Source of the DNA: Cladosporium sp. IMV 00045
Taxonomy: Eukaryota > Ascomycota > Dothideomycetes > Cladosporiales > Cladosporiaceae
Direction: 5' to 3'
Assembly (NCBI GenBank): GCA_001931905.2
Contig: MSJI02000666.1
Location: 1-64,000 of the forward strand
DNA length: 64,000 bases
This document shows positions 44,356 through 54,692 of the stretch, one piece after another; position 1 is the stretch's first letter; every line of letters starts with the position of its first letter. Below the pieces are notes generated by a model. That model ran no database searches. It saw nothing but the letters and a program-made list of their open reading frames with translations, and was not told the origin of the DNA. Both the position numbers and the translations under genes were made by a program.

Positions 44356-44910
44356 ATGGGGCAAGGATAGAGGTGGTATTTTTAGTGGAGAATGAGATGT
44401 TAAGATTCGGAGAGGGTAGTTTCAGTTTGCATGAGGGGTTCGCGATTTTTCTGGCAGAAACGATGGGTAGGCATACGTGCGTACATGAGCTGATAGAAAT
44501 GCCTTGTTTCTGTCTTTCTTTCCTTCTATTGACGGTGGTTTTGCCTTGTGGACGGAGCACAAGGGACGGGGGTTTGAAAGATTGTCTTGTTCTGCTCTCA
44601 TCAGTTGTAAGGTCGTTTTTGATATCCTGTGCAATTATAACGTTCGATCTTACTGACCGATCTATCTTTTCTCGAGATATTTACTATGATTCCTGCACAG
44701 GATGATTCTGCAAATAATGTGTGAGTGCTTGTTGTTAGTTTACATGTACATGTACGTGTGTCCGTTCTATCACTTTTGTTGATTTCACGAGCAAGACGTC
44801 ATGCCCCGGGGAATTTGTGCAGCGAACTTCATCTTCATATGTCAAAAACACCACCACCTCTCCCACCTTTCCCACACAAAACCTACAAACCCACTACCAA
44901 CACAACGAAA
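44356..44910. other. Intergenic
   Basis: 3' UTR of VPS1 and a C/A-rich leader before the next gene. Plus frame 44127-44705 is a shadow across the last intron and UTR. Confidence 0.5.
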
Positions 44911-45573
44911 ATGCCACCCCGCCTCTCTCCCCTTCGCCACCTCACTCGCTTCCGCCCACACACCCGCCCCTCCTCAACCCAAGCGCCCCAATCGCGCATC
45001 ACACGCCTCGAACAGCGCCTCCCCTCTTTCCTCCGCCGCTACACCACCCCCCTGCGCACCGCTCCCCTCTCCCACATAACCGCCTTCCTGCTCCTGCACG
45101 AACTCACCGCCATCCTCCCCCTCTTCGGCCTAACAGCAACCTTTCACTACTTCAACTGGCTGCCGCCGTTCTTCTCCGAAGGAAAATGGGTGAGTGAAGG
45201 CGTGGAGAAGTTTGGAGGCTGGATGAGGAAGAAGGGTTGGGTTGATGCAGAGTCCGTGGAGAAAGGGGAGGAGGGCGCTGGTGCAAGAGAGGGTGGACGT
45301 TCGGGCAAGTGGTGGGGGAGAGGCGAGAAGGGCGTTAGGTTGGTGGTGGAGGTTGCGACGGCTTATGCTGTTACGAAGGCGTTGCTGCCGCTTAGGTTGG
45401 CGCTGAGTGTTTGGGGGACGCCGTGGTTTGCCCGCTGGACTGTGTTGCCGGTTATGGGGCTTTTTGGGAGGGGGCCTAAGGGTGCTGGGGTTGGTGCTGG
45501 TGTTGTGGGGAGGAGTCCGGCGGCGGGGACGAATGCTGTTGGGGGTGGGGTTGTCAAGACGAGTGTGAAATGA
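44911..45573 (+). CDS. Mitochondrial-type membrane protein (MRX11-like)
   Basis: Single exon, about 220 residues from ATGCCACCC at 44911, after an ACAACGAAA leader. The N-terminus is Arg/Ser/Pro-rich without acids, like a mitochondrial presequence (LRHLTRFRPHTRPSST). Two hydrophobic segments follow: SHITAFLLLHELTAILPLFGL near residues 57-77 and a C-terminal one around VVEVATAYAVTKALLPLRLALSVWGTPWFARW. The HITAFLLLHELTAI segment resembles fungal proteins related to yeast Mrx11, a partner of the mitochondrial expression system. That assignment is from memory of the motif and is tentative. The Gly-rich tail is low complexity. Confidence 0.6.
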   Translation: MPPRLSPLRHLTRFRPHTRPSSTQAPQSRITRLEQRLPSFLRRYTTPLRTAPLSHITAFLLLHELTAILPLFGLTATFHYFNWLPPFFSEGKWVSEGVEKFGGWMRKKGWVDAESVEKGEEGAGAREGGRSGKWWGRGEKGVRLVVEVATAYAVTKALLPLRLALSVWGTPWFARWTVLPVMGLFGRGPKGAGVGAGVVGRSPAAGTNAVGGGVVKTSVK

Positions 45574-46790
45574 GGAAATGAGGAAGAGAAGCCTGTGCTA
45601 TGGTTTGGGATCCTTGGAACTCGTCGCTGGTGGGAGAGGGCTATTTCATTCCACGCTGGGTACCAATTTCACGACTCTGGATCGGAAATGCCAATCTCGG
45701 AACACTCAATCATATCAACTTCGATGATGCAGGGAACAGACCCTTGTCACCAGTTGAGGAGATATTGAGCGCGAGAACAAGGCCATCGGACATTCAATAA
45801 CCATGAGGACCCAACGCTACACAACGGCCCAGGACCATGGCGTTTCCTGGATTCAAACGTGCCGAACGTACTGCCGCATCTGTGCTTTTGTGAGCATCAT
45901 ATGTGAATGTCTGCAAGGGTCTGTTTGCAGAGATATTACCCTGGACGTCTTCTTACTGCACGACTAGCTTGGGGTTGGGAGCTAAAAGCTCGCAAAGGAC
46001 TGCACAAAGGATGGCGGGGTATTTCGAACTGGCTGTGTTGCCACGGGATTATGTGCTCGGAACAAGATGATCAGCAAGACTACATGTAGCTCATGTCATC
46101 ACACACGGAATCGCTTCTACATGCTGGATTCCTGGGCCAGGGACGTTGACGTCAGCTCCTATATCAAGGATACCAAGAGAAGCCGGTGCTTTCATGCCAG
46201 GACTAGCGCATGGTAATATGCAACATCACACTATAGAAGTTCATTGACGCCATTTTCCCAGAAAGCGAGTCGGTTACTACATGTATGCGGACCGGTGGAG
46301 TAATTGCATCCGTGACCAGATTGGGCGTTTCCGCTTGCTCAAGAATCATCGACTCCCATGCAAGTCCCAGCGTTCGGGGACTTTTCAAAGTTCACAAAGA
46401 TGCCTGTCGAAGGAAACAAAAAGATATCTACTGGACGTCACCTTGTTGATCACTTGAAAGACTAAGACGTAGGATTAATCTCTAGCACCAGAGAATATCT
46501 GGTCATGCAACGCCTTCAGACTGTGCCGTTGATTTAGGTCTTCAGAACAACAGCTCCGTGCCTATTTGACAGAGTCCGAAAGCTGCGTGGCTTGGATCAT
46601 TACTATGGCTGCTTCTTCCATCGCTTCAGACCCCGCCGTCTTGGCCATACGTGACAGGACGATCAAGTGTGGGCATATATGCTGGGCTAATTCCATGTGG
46701 GAAGATCGTAAGTGTATAAGGTAGGCCAATTTCCTTGCGCAAGGACGAGTCTTCGAACTTGCAGTGTCCACGAATACGGCAACGATCACC
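45574..46790. other. Long intergenic stretch
   Basis: About 1.2 kb with short frames only. The right third is the promoter of the GH3 gene. No repeats or RNA genes recognised. Confidence 0.5.
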
Positions 46791-49685
46791 ATGGCGACTT
46801 CACTACTTCTAGTCCTGCTTGCAAGTAGTCAGGCTTTGGCACAACAGACCGCATGGGGACAATGCAAGTGCACTGCCTACCGATCTTGAACTCAAGCTTA
46901 CTATCTTAGGTGGCGGCAATGGCTGGTCTGGTGCGACAACTTGCGTGGCTGGTATAGTAAACCCACCAATTTTCGATACTTTATCAACTGTTGACGTTCA
47001 ATGTCAAGGATATTCTTGCAGCATAATCAATGACTGGTACCATCAATGCATTCCTGGCACGGCCTCAACCACCACGACTCGGACCACAAGTCGAAGCACA
47101 ACGACTAGCTTGACATCGTCCACTTCACGAACAACCTCGTCAACCCGGACTACTTCGTCCTCGACCTCAGCTTCTAGCACGTCTTCTGCTCCAACATCTT
47201 CTGGTACTGGTGTCCCAGGCACCGGCAGCGGCACTTGGGCCGCCGCTTATACCAAAGCAAAGGCAGCACTTGCAAAGCTGAACAACAATGACAAGGTCAA
47301 GGTCGTCACTGGCGTAGGTTGGGACAAGGGCCCTTGTGTGGGAAACACGGCTCCTATCTCTAGCATTGGCTATCCGCAGCTCTGCTTGCAGGATGGTCCT
47401 CTGGGGTAGGTATTACATACCACACTTCGAGCTCATGGTAGGTGGAAAGCTGACCAATGCAGTCTGCGATTCGTGAGAGGCACTACTGTGTTTCCGGCGG
47501 GCGTACATGTGGCGTCCACCTGGGACACTTCGCTCATTTATGCTCGTGGTAATGCTATGGGCTCCGAGGCTAAGGGCGTCGGTGTTCACGTTCAATTGGC
47601 TCCTGTCGCTGGTAAGTGCTTTCCGCGTTGTTATTTTGCTACAGGGTGCTAATGGTGAACAGGTGCCCTTGGAAAGATTCCGCATGGCGGTCGCAACTGG
47701 GAAGGATTCGCAGCGGACCCATACCTGACTGGAATCGCAATGAGCAATGCCATCAAAGGCATGCAAGACGCCGGCGTCCAGGCTTGCGCAAAGCACTACA
47801 TTGGGAACGAGCAAGAGCGCAATCGCGAGACCATGAGCAGCAACATCGACGACAGGACTCTGCACGAGCTCTACATCTGGCCATTCGCGGACTCGGTCAA
47901 AGCAGGGGTTGCCTCTTTCATGTGCGCTTACAACAAAGTCAATTCCACATGGTCATGCGAGAACGACAAGTTGATCAATGGTATCCTCAAGGGCGAGCTG
48001 AATTTCCAGGGTTACATGATGAGCGACTGGAATGCTCAGCACACTACCAACGGCGCGGCCAACGCAGGCATGGACTTGTCAATGCCAGGAACCGACTTTA
48101 ATGGCAACAATTTGCTTTGGGGACAAAACCTACTCAACGCCGTATCGAGTGGAGCAGTGCCTCAATCCCGTCTGGATGATATGGTGACTCGGATTCTCGC
48201 TGCCTGGTATCAGCTTGGTCAAGACTCGAATTATCCTCCTGTCACTTGGTCGGGCCAGAATGGCGGTAATGGTGCTCCGGATGTGACAGGTAACCATGCA
48301 ACGCTTGCGAGGCAGATTGTCAGAGACGGTACCATCTTGTTGAAGAACAGTAACAAAGCACTTCCTCTTTCTAAGCCGTCGAGTTTGGCTCTTATTGGAT
48401 CAGCTGCTGTTGTCAATCCTGCTGGAGCCAATGCTTGCACTGATCGAGGATGCAATACTGGAGCGCTCGGCCAAGGGTAAGCGATGACTGTTATTTATGA
48501 TTGCTGAATTCCCATGGCTAACACGTCCAATCACAGATGGGGATCCGGAACGGCTGAGTATCCTTACCTCGTTGCTCCAGCCGACGCGATCAAGACTCAA
48601 GCATCGAAGGATGGCACCAGAATCGTAACCTCTGCTACCGACAGCACCTCCGCGGGCGCCTCTGCGGCGGGTCAAGCTGACACAGCGATCGTATTCATCA
48701 CCGCTGACAGTGGCGAAGGGTACATCACTGTTGAGGGCAACGCTGGCGATAGGAACAATCTTGACCCGTGGCATTCTGGGTGAGTAAAAACTGTTCTTAT
48801 GAGCGAGAGTCCTCAGTGTTGACTGTTGTCAGGAACGACCTTGTGAAGGCTGTTGCAGCCGTAAACAAGAACACAATCGTCGTGGTCCACAGTGTTGGAC
48901 CCATTATTCTGGAGTCTATCTTGTCAAATGCCAATGTGCAAGCCATCGTATGGGCCGGGTAAGTTTTTTTGCCCAAAAAATCGTGTGCAGGATCGCTAAC
49001 AGATTTGTGAAAACAGTCTGCCTGGACAGGAGCTAGGAAATGGCCTCGTCGATATTCTCTATGGATCCACATCGCCAAGTGGTAAACTCCCGTATACCAT
49101 CGCCAAACAGGCCTCGGATTATGGCACTGCAGTCGTCAACGGGGACGACAACTTTTCCGAGGGTCTATATATCGATTACAGACATTTCGACAAGGAAGGT
49201 ATTGCGCCTCGATACGAGTTTGGGTTTGGTCTATGTAAGTGATCTTCCTACTGCTTCGATCAGGAATACAGACTAATAACATCGCAGCTTACACAACGTT
49301 CCAATATTCGGGCCTGACCACAGCTTACACGGACAAGAGCGCAGGCAGCACAAGCCCTGGCCCCGGCGGGGTTAGTGGGTTGTATGAGACTGTCGCTACC
49401 GTCACAGCCAAAATCACAAACAACGGCACCGTGACCGGCGCTGAAGTTGCACAGCTATACATCGGACTGCCGTCGAGCGCTCCTTCATCGCCGCCAAAAC
49501 AGCTCCGTGGATTCCAGAAAGTCTCTCTAACAGCTGGCTCGTCTAACACTGTATCGTTCAGTATTCGGAGGAAGGATCTCAGCTACTGGGATGTGGTGAG
49601 CCAGTCGTGGAAGACGCCGGCGGGAACTTTCAACGTTTACGTCGGATCGAGTTCGAGGGATATTCGTCTGACAGGAATATTTTGA
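46791..49685 (+). CDS. Secreted GH3 beta-glucosidase with N-terminal CBM1
   Basis: Signal peptide MATSLLLVLLASSQALA, then a cellulose-binding CBM1 (TAWGQCGGNGWSG...CIPG) assembled from three exons, a Ser/Thr-rich linker, and a GH3 catalytic region with fibronectin-III-like C-terminus. The nucleophile Asp lies in GYMMSDWNAQHT. Nine introns: 46864-46909 (GC donor GCAAGT), 46952-47008, 47406-47462, 47612-47662, 48477-48536, 48780-48832, 48960-49017, 49235-49287 and one short join verified by frame. CBM1 only reads correctly if the first is a GC-AG intron and the second uses donor GTATAG. The second intron is 57 nt without a stop, so its retention would insert 19 residues into CBM1. It hydrolyses cellobiose and related beta-glucosides outside the cell. 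The gene is intact. Confidence 0.9.
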
Positions 49686-50181
49686 GAAGATCAAGAGTGT
49701 GACGTCGGTGTAGAATGAAAGTTTGTCTACGCAAGATGCAATATGATCCTTCAACATGTATGTCATCTGGTGATCGACATCAGAAATTGCCCAAATTGGT
49801 TGCATATAGCGCTCAGAGGCTCAGCTGTGGAATCCTTCGGCCGCCAAGTGTTGTGGCTTGCTTTTGATCCACCTCTCAACAACACATCCTCTTTGCCAAA
49901 GAAAGTGCACTCTAGCTATTGGATAGTAATGGGTCGGTATGTTGGCTGACAGTAATCTTGGGCAGGTACACTGACGTCTTACTACGGCTTTGACCACACT
50001 TCAGCGTCCCATGAGACCTGATCTGGTACAACGCATGGAACGAATGACATTGCGCCTCATTGACATTCAGAATATAAGTATTCAAGGCAGGTCCTCAGCA
50101 TCAAGCAGATTGTATCTAAACACCGCAATACCATTTTACACTATAAACCCTCGTCTATTTCCTTTCATCAACCCAGCCAAC
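49686..50181. other. Intergenic
   Basis: 3' UTR of the GH3 gene and promoter of the beta-lactamase-like gene. Nothing else seen. Confidence 0.5.
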
Positions 50182-52084
50182 ATGTTTGGACGCACCGCAA
50201 CACCCTACCTCGCACTCCTATCCTGCGCAACATCGCTCGCAACAGCTGTCCCTACAGAAGACTGTCCGAACTCCGGCCCTGCATTTTCCTCCGATTTCGA
50301 CCTCACTTCGACCGACGCTTTCCAAGATGCCGTCGCCGTCATGCCCGAGCAAATAGAGGCTCTTCTGGCAGCCGGTCAAGTCAGCAGTGACACCACCACC
50401 TTCTCGATCGATGTCTTCTCCGCCGTCACCAATGAATCTGTCTACAGCTACCACCACTCTGCACCTGCTCTCAACGGCACGCTTACGGCGGAAAAGCTTG
50501 ATGATGAGAGCATTTACCGTATTGGTAGTGTTTCGAAGCTCTTCACCGCGTATGCTATCTTGAGCACGGCCGATATTGCTGTGTTCGAGCACCCTGTCAC
50601 TCAATATCTGCCGGAGTTGGCTGGGAACAGAGGTCCAGGGAAGATTATCTGGGAAGATGTGACTGTGGGCGCTTTGGCGTCGCAACAGGCTGGGGCTGGC
50701 GGAATGCGTGAGTGCCGTTTTATCGAGAATCTGGATATTTGCTGACATTCGCAGCTACTGAGGCTACTACGTGCTTCATACAGCCCACGGATGATTGCCC
50801 GATCCTGGACAACGCAGGTAAGAAATTGACTCCAGCAGTGAAGTTCTTACACAGTGTACCTAACACTCGACAGACTTCCTGAATTTCATGCGTGACCAAA
50901 AACGCCCTGTGTTCAAGCCATGGACCAACGCCCTCTATTCTGATGCCAGTTGGGGAGTCTTGGGCCGTATTCTCGAACGACTGACAGGCCTTTCCTATGA
51001 AGAAGCCCTTCAGACCGCGCTCGTCAAGCCACTGGGACTTAATAGCACCGCAACCATCGAGCCTGCCTCAGAAGGTCTCAACGCTGTTGCTATTCCAACC
51101 ATGGAAGAAGCTCCAAGTGGATGGGGTTTGGACAACCCAATTACGGCTCCGTATGTGACATATCAGAACATGATAGACCGAACGAATTCTAACCACTCTT
51201 ACAGATCTGGCGGTATCTACTCGAACAACGCAGACCTTCGCAAACTTGGTCTCTCAATCCTACACTCCGAGCTACTCTCCGGCGCCACTACTCGTGAATG
51301 GATGAAGCCTCGTGGCAACACCGGAACTCTCACCACCCAAGTCGGTACCCCTTGGGAGATCAACCGCCTTTCGATCCCCGTGTCTCCCGACTCCAACCGC
51401 ACTCGTGTCTCGGATCTATACACCAAGCTCGGCGGAAACCCTCAGTACGGCGCTGTCTTCGCCCTGTCTCCCGACCATGGCCTCGGTTTCTCAATCCTGA
51501 CCGCTGGTCCCAAATCGGTCGGCGAGCGAGTCCCGCTCCGTGACACCGTCGCAACAGTCTTCGTCACCGCCGCCGAGCACGCCGCGGCAGAGAACGCGAG
51601 GCGCAACTTCGCTGGCACTTTCGTCGATGAAGCCGCTCAGGGTACGAACATGACGCTGTTTGTCGACTCCGGCCGCCCGGGACTCGACATCTCTTCTATC
51701 TACCTCAACGGCACTGAAAGCCGCAACGTCCTGCTTGGAAATACCGAAATTCCACCAGCCAACATCAGCGTACGACTATACCCGACTGGCCTCGAGTGGA
51801 CTGCTGCCGACATCGAAGAGACGAATACCACTGCTGCAGCGGGTGTTGACCCAGAAGCAATTTATCTTTCCTACCGGGCGTGGTCGCGCGTCATTCCGGG
51901 CGAGCTGCGTGCGGAAGTCGAGGGAGGTGAAGGCCTCTTCGATCACTGCGACAATTGGGCTACTGTGGATTTCTTCAGCTCCGGCGGGATTGCCACGGAT
52001 GAGTTTGTGTTGGAAGTTGTGGATGGGAAGGTGCAGAGCGTTACGAGTGTGCTTTTCAGTCAGGTCATGACTAGGGTTGAGTAG
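50182..52084 (+). CDS. Secreted beta-lactamase/transpeptidase-fold serine hydrolase
   Basis: Signal peptide (residues 1 to about 22, ending ATA). The serine active-site motif S-V-S-K (Ser116, Lys119, in RIGSVSKLFTAY) and the YSDASWG block in the place of the usual YxN motif mark the class C beta-lactamase/DD-peptidase-like family. The C-terminal part resembles the extra domain of fungal family members. Exons 50182-50707, 50755-50817, 50874-51150, 51205-52084; introns of 47, 56 and 54 nt join in phase. The last intron (51151-51204, donor GTATGT) is a multiple of three without a stop, so retention would add 18 residues before SGGIYS. In fungi such proteins often act as esterases, lactamases or secondary-metabolite hydrolases. 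The substrate here is unknown. The gene is intact. Confidence 0.87.
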
Positions 52085-52457
52085 ATTCGCATGTCCTCAT
52101 GCCGACGAACATAGAGAGCTTGATGTTTGATGTACGAATTGCTATGCATACTAATTGACATCCAGTTCAACCTGAATCTGTCCTCGTCTCTGCGTTTCAT
52201 ATGATAGCCGTGAAGGGCAAGACTGAAGTTCGATGCGAAAGAGCACGACAGCTTATCAGTGGAAGTGCGTTTGACGTGGAATTAGGCCCAAGAACAGATT
52301 TGTTGAAAAGCATTCTATGGGAGCTTGACTAAACTTGGCTTCGTACTTACGAACTGGCATTCTCGCAGTCCTTCGTGATTCGCCCGAATACCTCACATTC
52401 TAGCCTGAACCAACCCCATGACCATTCAGCACTTCCATGGCAACTCGTCACTCAGAA
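52085..52457. other. Intergenic, convergent 3' ends
   Basis: 3' ends of the beta-lactamase-fold gene and the BTB gene. Nothing else seen. Confidence 0.5.
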
Positions 52458-53193
52458 TTACTCGGTGCTCTCCTCCGTAGCTTCCTCAACATCCAGCTCC
52501 GACATGTACGAGAGACAATCCGCCTTGACCTGCTGCATAGGCTTGTTTGAAATTCCCTTCTTCACGAGCTCAGGGTGACCTTTCATCAATTCGACAAGCA
52601 TGTCGAGAATGAAGTCCTTAGAATATGCTGGTTTCTATTGGAAAGATTTGACTGCATTACCGGCTTGGCGTGACATCCATAGCTCTCTGATGACTTTTCG
52701 CAATGGAGATTCTTCAGTGGTTGACTGCCAGACAAGGCTGATTTCATGTGGGTTAGGGACTGTGTTTTGCATGTAACGATAGTCGACGAGGGCCTGGAGG
52801 ACGTGGCGACAAAAGGTGGAATCCATTAAGTAGTCCCCAATATGATACAGGGGGATCAAAAGCTCATAGTCGAGATCGCCTTCGGACTGGCTCGCCAGTT
52901 GCTTCGTGTACAGCCAGTGAAGATAGATTTCGAAGTGCTTCACTGCAAAATCCGCCAACTGGATTCGTTTGTCTTTTGCTTCTTTCCAGTCGTTCGACAA
53001 GGCTGCGCGGATGAACTTGGAGGATGCGGTGGCAACGTTTTTGTGGACTGTGAGCTCTTTCGAGCGAGGGCCGACACAGATGATCAGCATATCACTGTAG
53101 TCGAACCTGTGTTGCCAGTCAGTAGCTGTCAACTCGCTGCGGTGTCTTTGACTATACATACCGCTGGCGCTTACGGGGTGGCGTGTCCGCCAT
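52458..53193 (-). CDS. BTB/POZ domain protein with in-frame TAG before its C-terminal part
   Basis: Exon 53193-53162 (MADTPPRKRQ) and exon 53106 onward join through a 55-nt intron (53161-53107). BTB marks: FDYSDMLIICVG, LTVHKNVATASSKFIRAAL, and a helix with FEIYLHWLYT, typical of fungal BTB proteins that bind Cul3 or act as scaffolds. The frame meets TAG at 52637-52635 after QAGNAVKSFQ. The very same frame then runs on for 58 codons (AYSKDFILDMLVELMKG, SNKPMQQVKADCLSYM and an acidic end) to TAA at 52460-52458. That tail looks like the usual C-terminal helices of this family. The protein may end at TAG, be read through or edited, or the gene may be freshly broken. A 60-nt intron ending at this TAG would need a poor GTCATC donor. 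Confidence 0.78.
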
Positions 53194-53462
53194 GGTGGGC
53201 GGAGCGGTCTGGTGTTGTTGCGGATATGGATGTGGATGCAGACGAGTTTGTGGATGTAGATATAGAGGTGATGGGTGTCGCTCCGGCGTCAGTGTGATGT
53301 AGAGTCAGTACAATGAGAGCTTTTAGCTCGGTCGGATGATCAAGATAGCACGCATGTGAAAGCACAGTTGTTCACGTGAGAACTCCGATGCTGCGTCACC
53401 TCAACAATGCAGTGAGTCAAGAGTGAGGCTTGGAAACTGAATTGAATTTGCTGGCATGATAT

Positions 53463-54266
53463 TTAAACCAGTCTGTAACCTTCCCCACCCTTCTCAGTCT
53501 TAAGATCCGCCTGCTTCACGGCCTCACTTCCCTTCAAACTCGGGAAATCAAACGCCTTACTCTTGCCACCCTTAATAGCCTTCCACAGCCCAAAATCCAC
53601 ACTACTATCCCAAACCAGCGCGCCCACATACGGCTGCACGTTCCAATGCAGGGTGAGGGTCGCGTTCTCGCGCTCCGCAATTCTGCCCTTGATGTCCGTG
53701 ATCTGGTACTTGGGCTTCTGGCTCTCGAGCTTGATGATGCCCGGGCTGCCGCCTTCGGGGTAGGGTTTGCCGGCTTTCTTCTTGTTCTTGGCCGCTTTCT
53801 TGTCTTTCGTGCCCTTGATCGTCGGGTGGATGTAGGTGTTTTGGTGCCAGGGGGCGTTGTCGGCGGGGATGATGGCGTCCCAGATTACGGATTCGGAGGC
53901 TGGGATGGTGGAGGGCGAGGAGGAGGGGTAGGAGGCGGTGATGTACAGGAAGACTTGCTTGGTGTTCCAGTTGAAGAGGGAAGTGAGGTCTACGAGTCTC
54001 GTTAGTTGTTTGATCGCATTGGGGAAAGCGGTTGTTTGCGAAAAAATACCGGCATCCAAGTCGAACTTGACATGAGCGTATTCCTCCTTCTTGGTGCTGT
54101 AATAGTGTGGTCGGCCCTTGACGACTTGCACGTTCTTGAGCTCCAAGCTGGCGCTCGGCGACTGAGGGATGAGCAGCACGCTCAATGCGATTGCGGCTGC
54201 AACTGCAAAGGCGGCTGAAGTGAAGAAGCCGAAGACATTCTGCACGCGAACCAATGATGAATGCAT
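53463..54266 (-). CDS. SPC3: Signal peptidase complex subunit 3
   Basis: Exons 54266-54050 and 53989-53463 join through a 60-nt intron (54049-53990, acceptor CGTAG). Spliced, the conserved FDLDADLTSLFNWNTKQVF is restored; read straight through, 20 foreign residues interrupt it without a stop. One N-terminal membrane helix (about residues 11-33) precedes the lumenal domain. The WNTKQVFLYITASY and WDAIIP blocks are typical of SPC22/23-Spc3. It is an essential part of the ER signal peptidase. A Lys-rich insert (KDKKAAKNKKKAGK) is a fungal-type variable loop. The gene is intact. Confidence 0.93.
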   Translation of the reverse strand: MHSSLVRVQNVFGFFTSAAFAVAAAIALSVLLIPQSPSASLELKNVQVVKGRPHYYSTKKEEYAHVKFDLDAGIFSQTTAFPNAIKQLTRLVDLTSLFNWNTKQVFLYITASYPSSSPSTIPASESVIWDAIIPADNAPWHQNTYIHPTIKGTKDKKAAKNKKKAGKPYPEGGSPGIIKLESQKPKYQITDIKGRIAERENATLTLHWNVQPYVGALVWDSSVDFGLWKAIKGGKSKAFDFPSLKGSEAVKQADLKTEKGGEGYRLV

Positions 54267-54692
54267 TGTTGCTGCTGTTGTGTTGTATAGCAGCTAAGCT
54301 GCGATTTCTGGCTGTTTGTTTAGAGCATTGACGTTTACGTGTTTAGACGACATCGTTGGAGAGGTGAGGTGTCACTTCAGCTTTCTTGGCGCGCCGTGAG
54401 CTTCTGCCTCGCAGTACTTAAAACAATGATTGTATCGCGAAGTCACATTGCCACTCTTACTGAGGATATATCATTCCTTTCATTCCAGATTACGGCTGGA
54501 CGGCAGGTCATCTTCCAAGTGTCGACATGATGTTGCTAATAGACCCAGCTCCGGATCTAACATTCGACAAATGTCACGACGATAAATCTCATTGAACGCA
54601 TGAATACCCACGACTGCCTGAATCTTAACAACCCAAAAGCGACCGTCTACGAAAGAATGAGTATAACGAAAGTCCAATATCTATCAAACCCC
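54267..54692. other. Intergenic
   Basis: Promoter of SPC3 (right of 54266) and 3' side of the next minus-strand frame. Nothing else seen. Confidence 0.5.
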
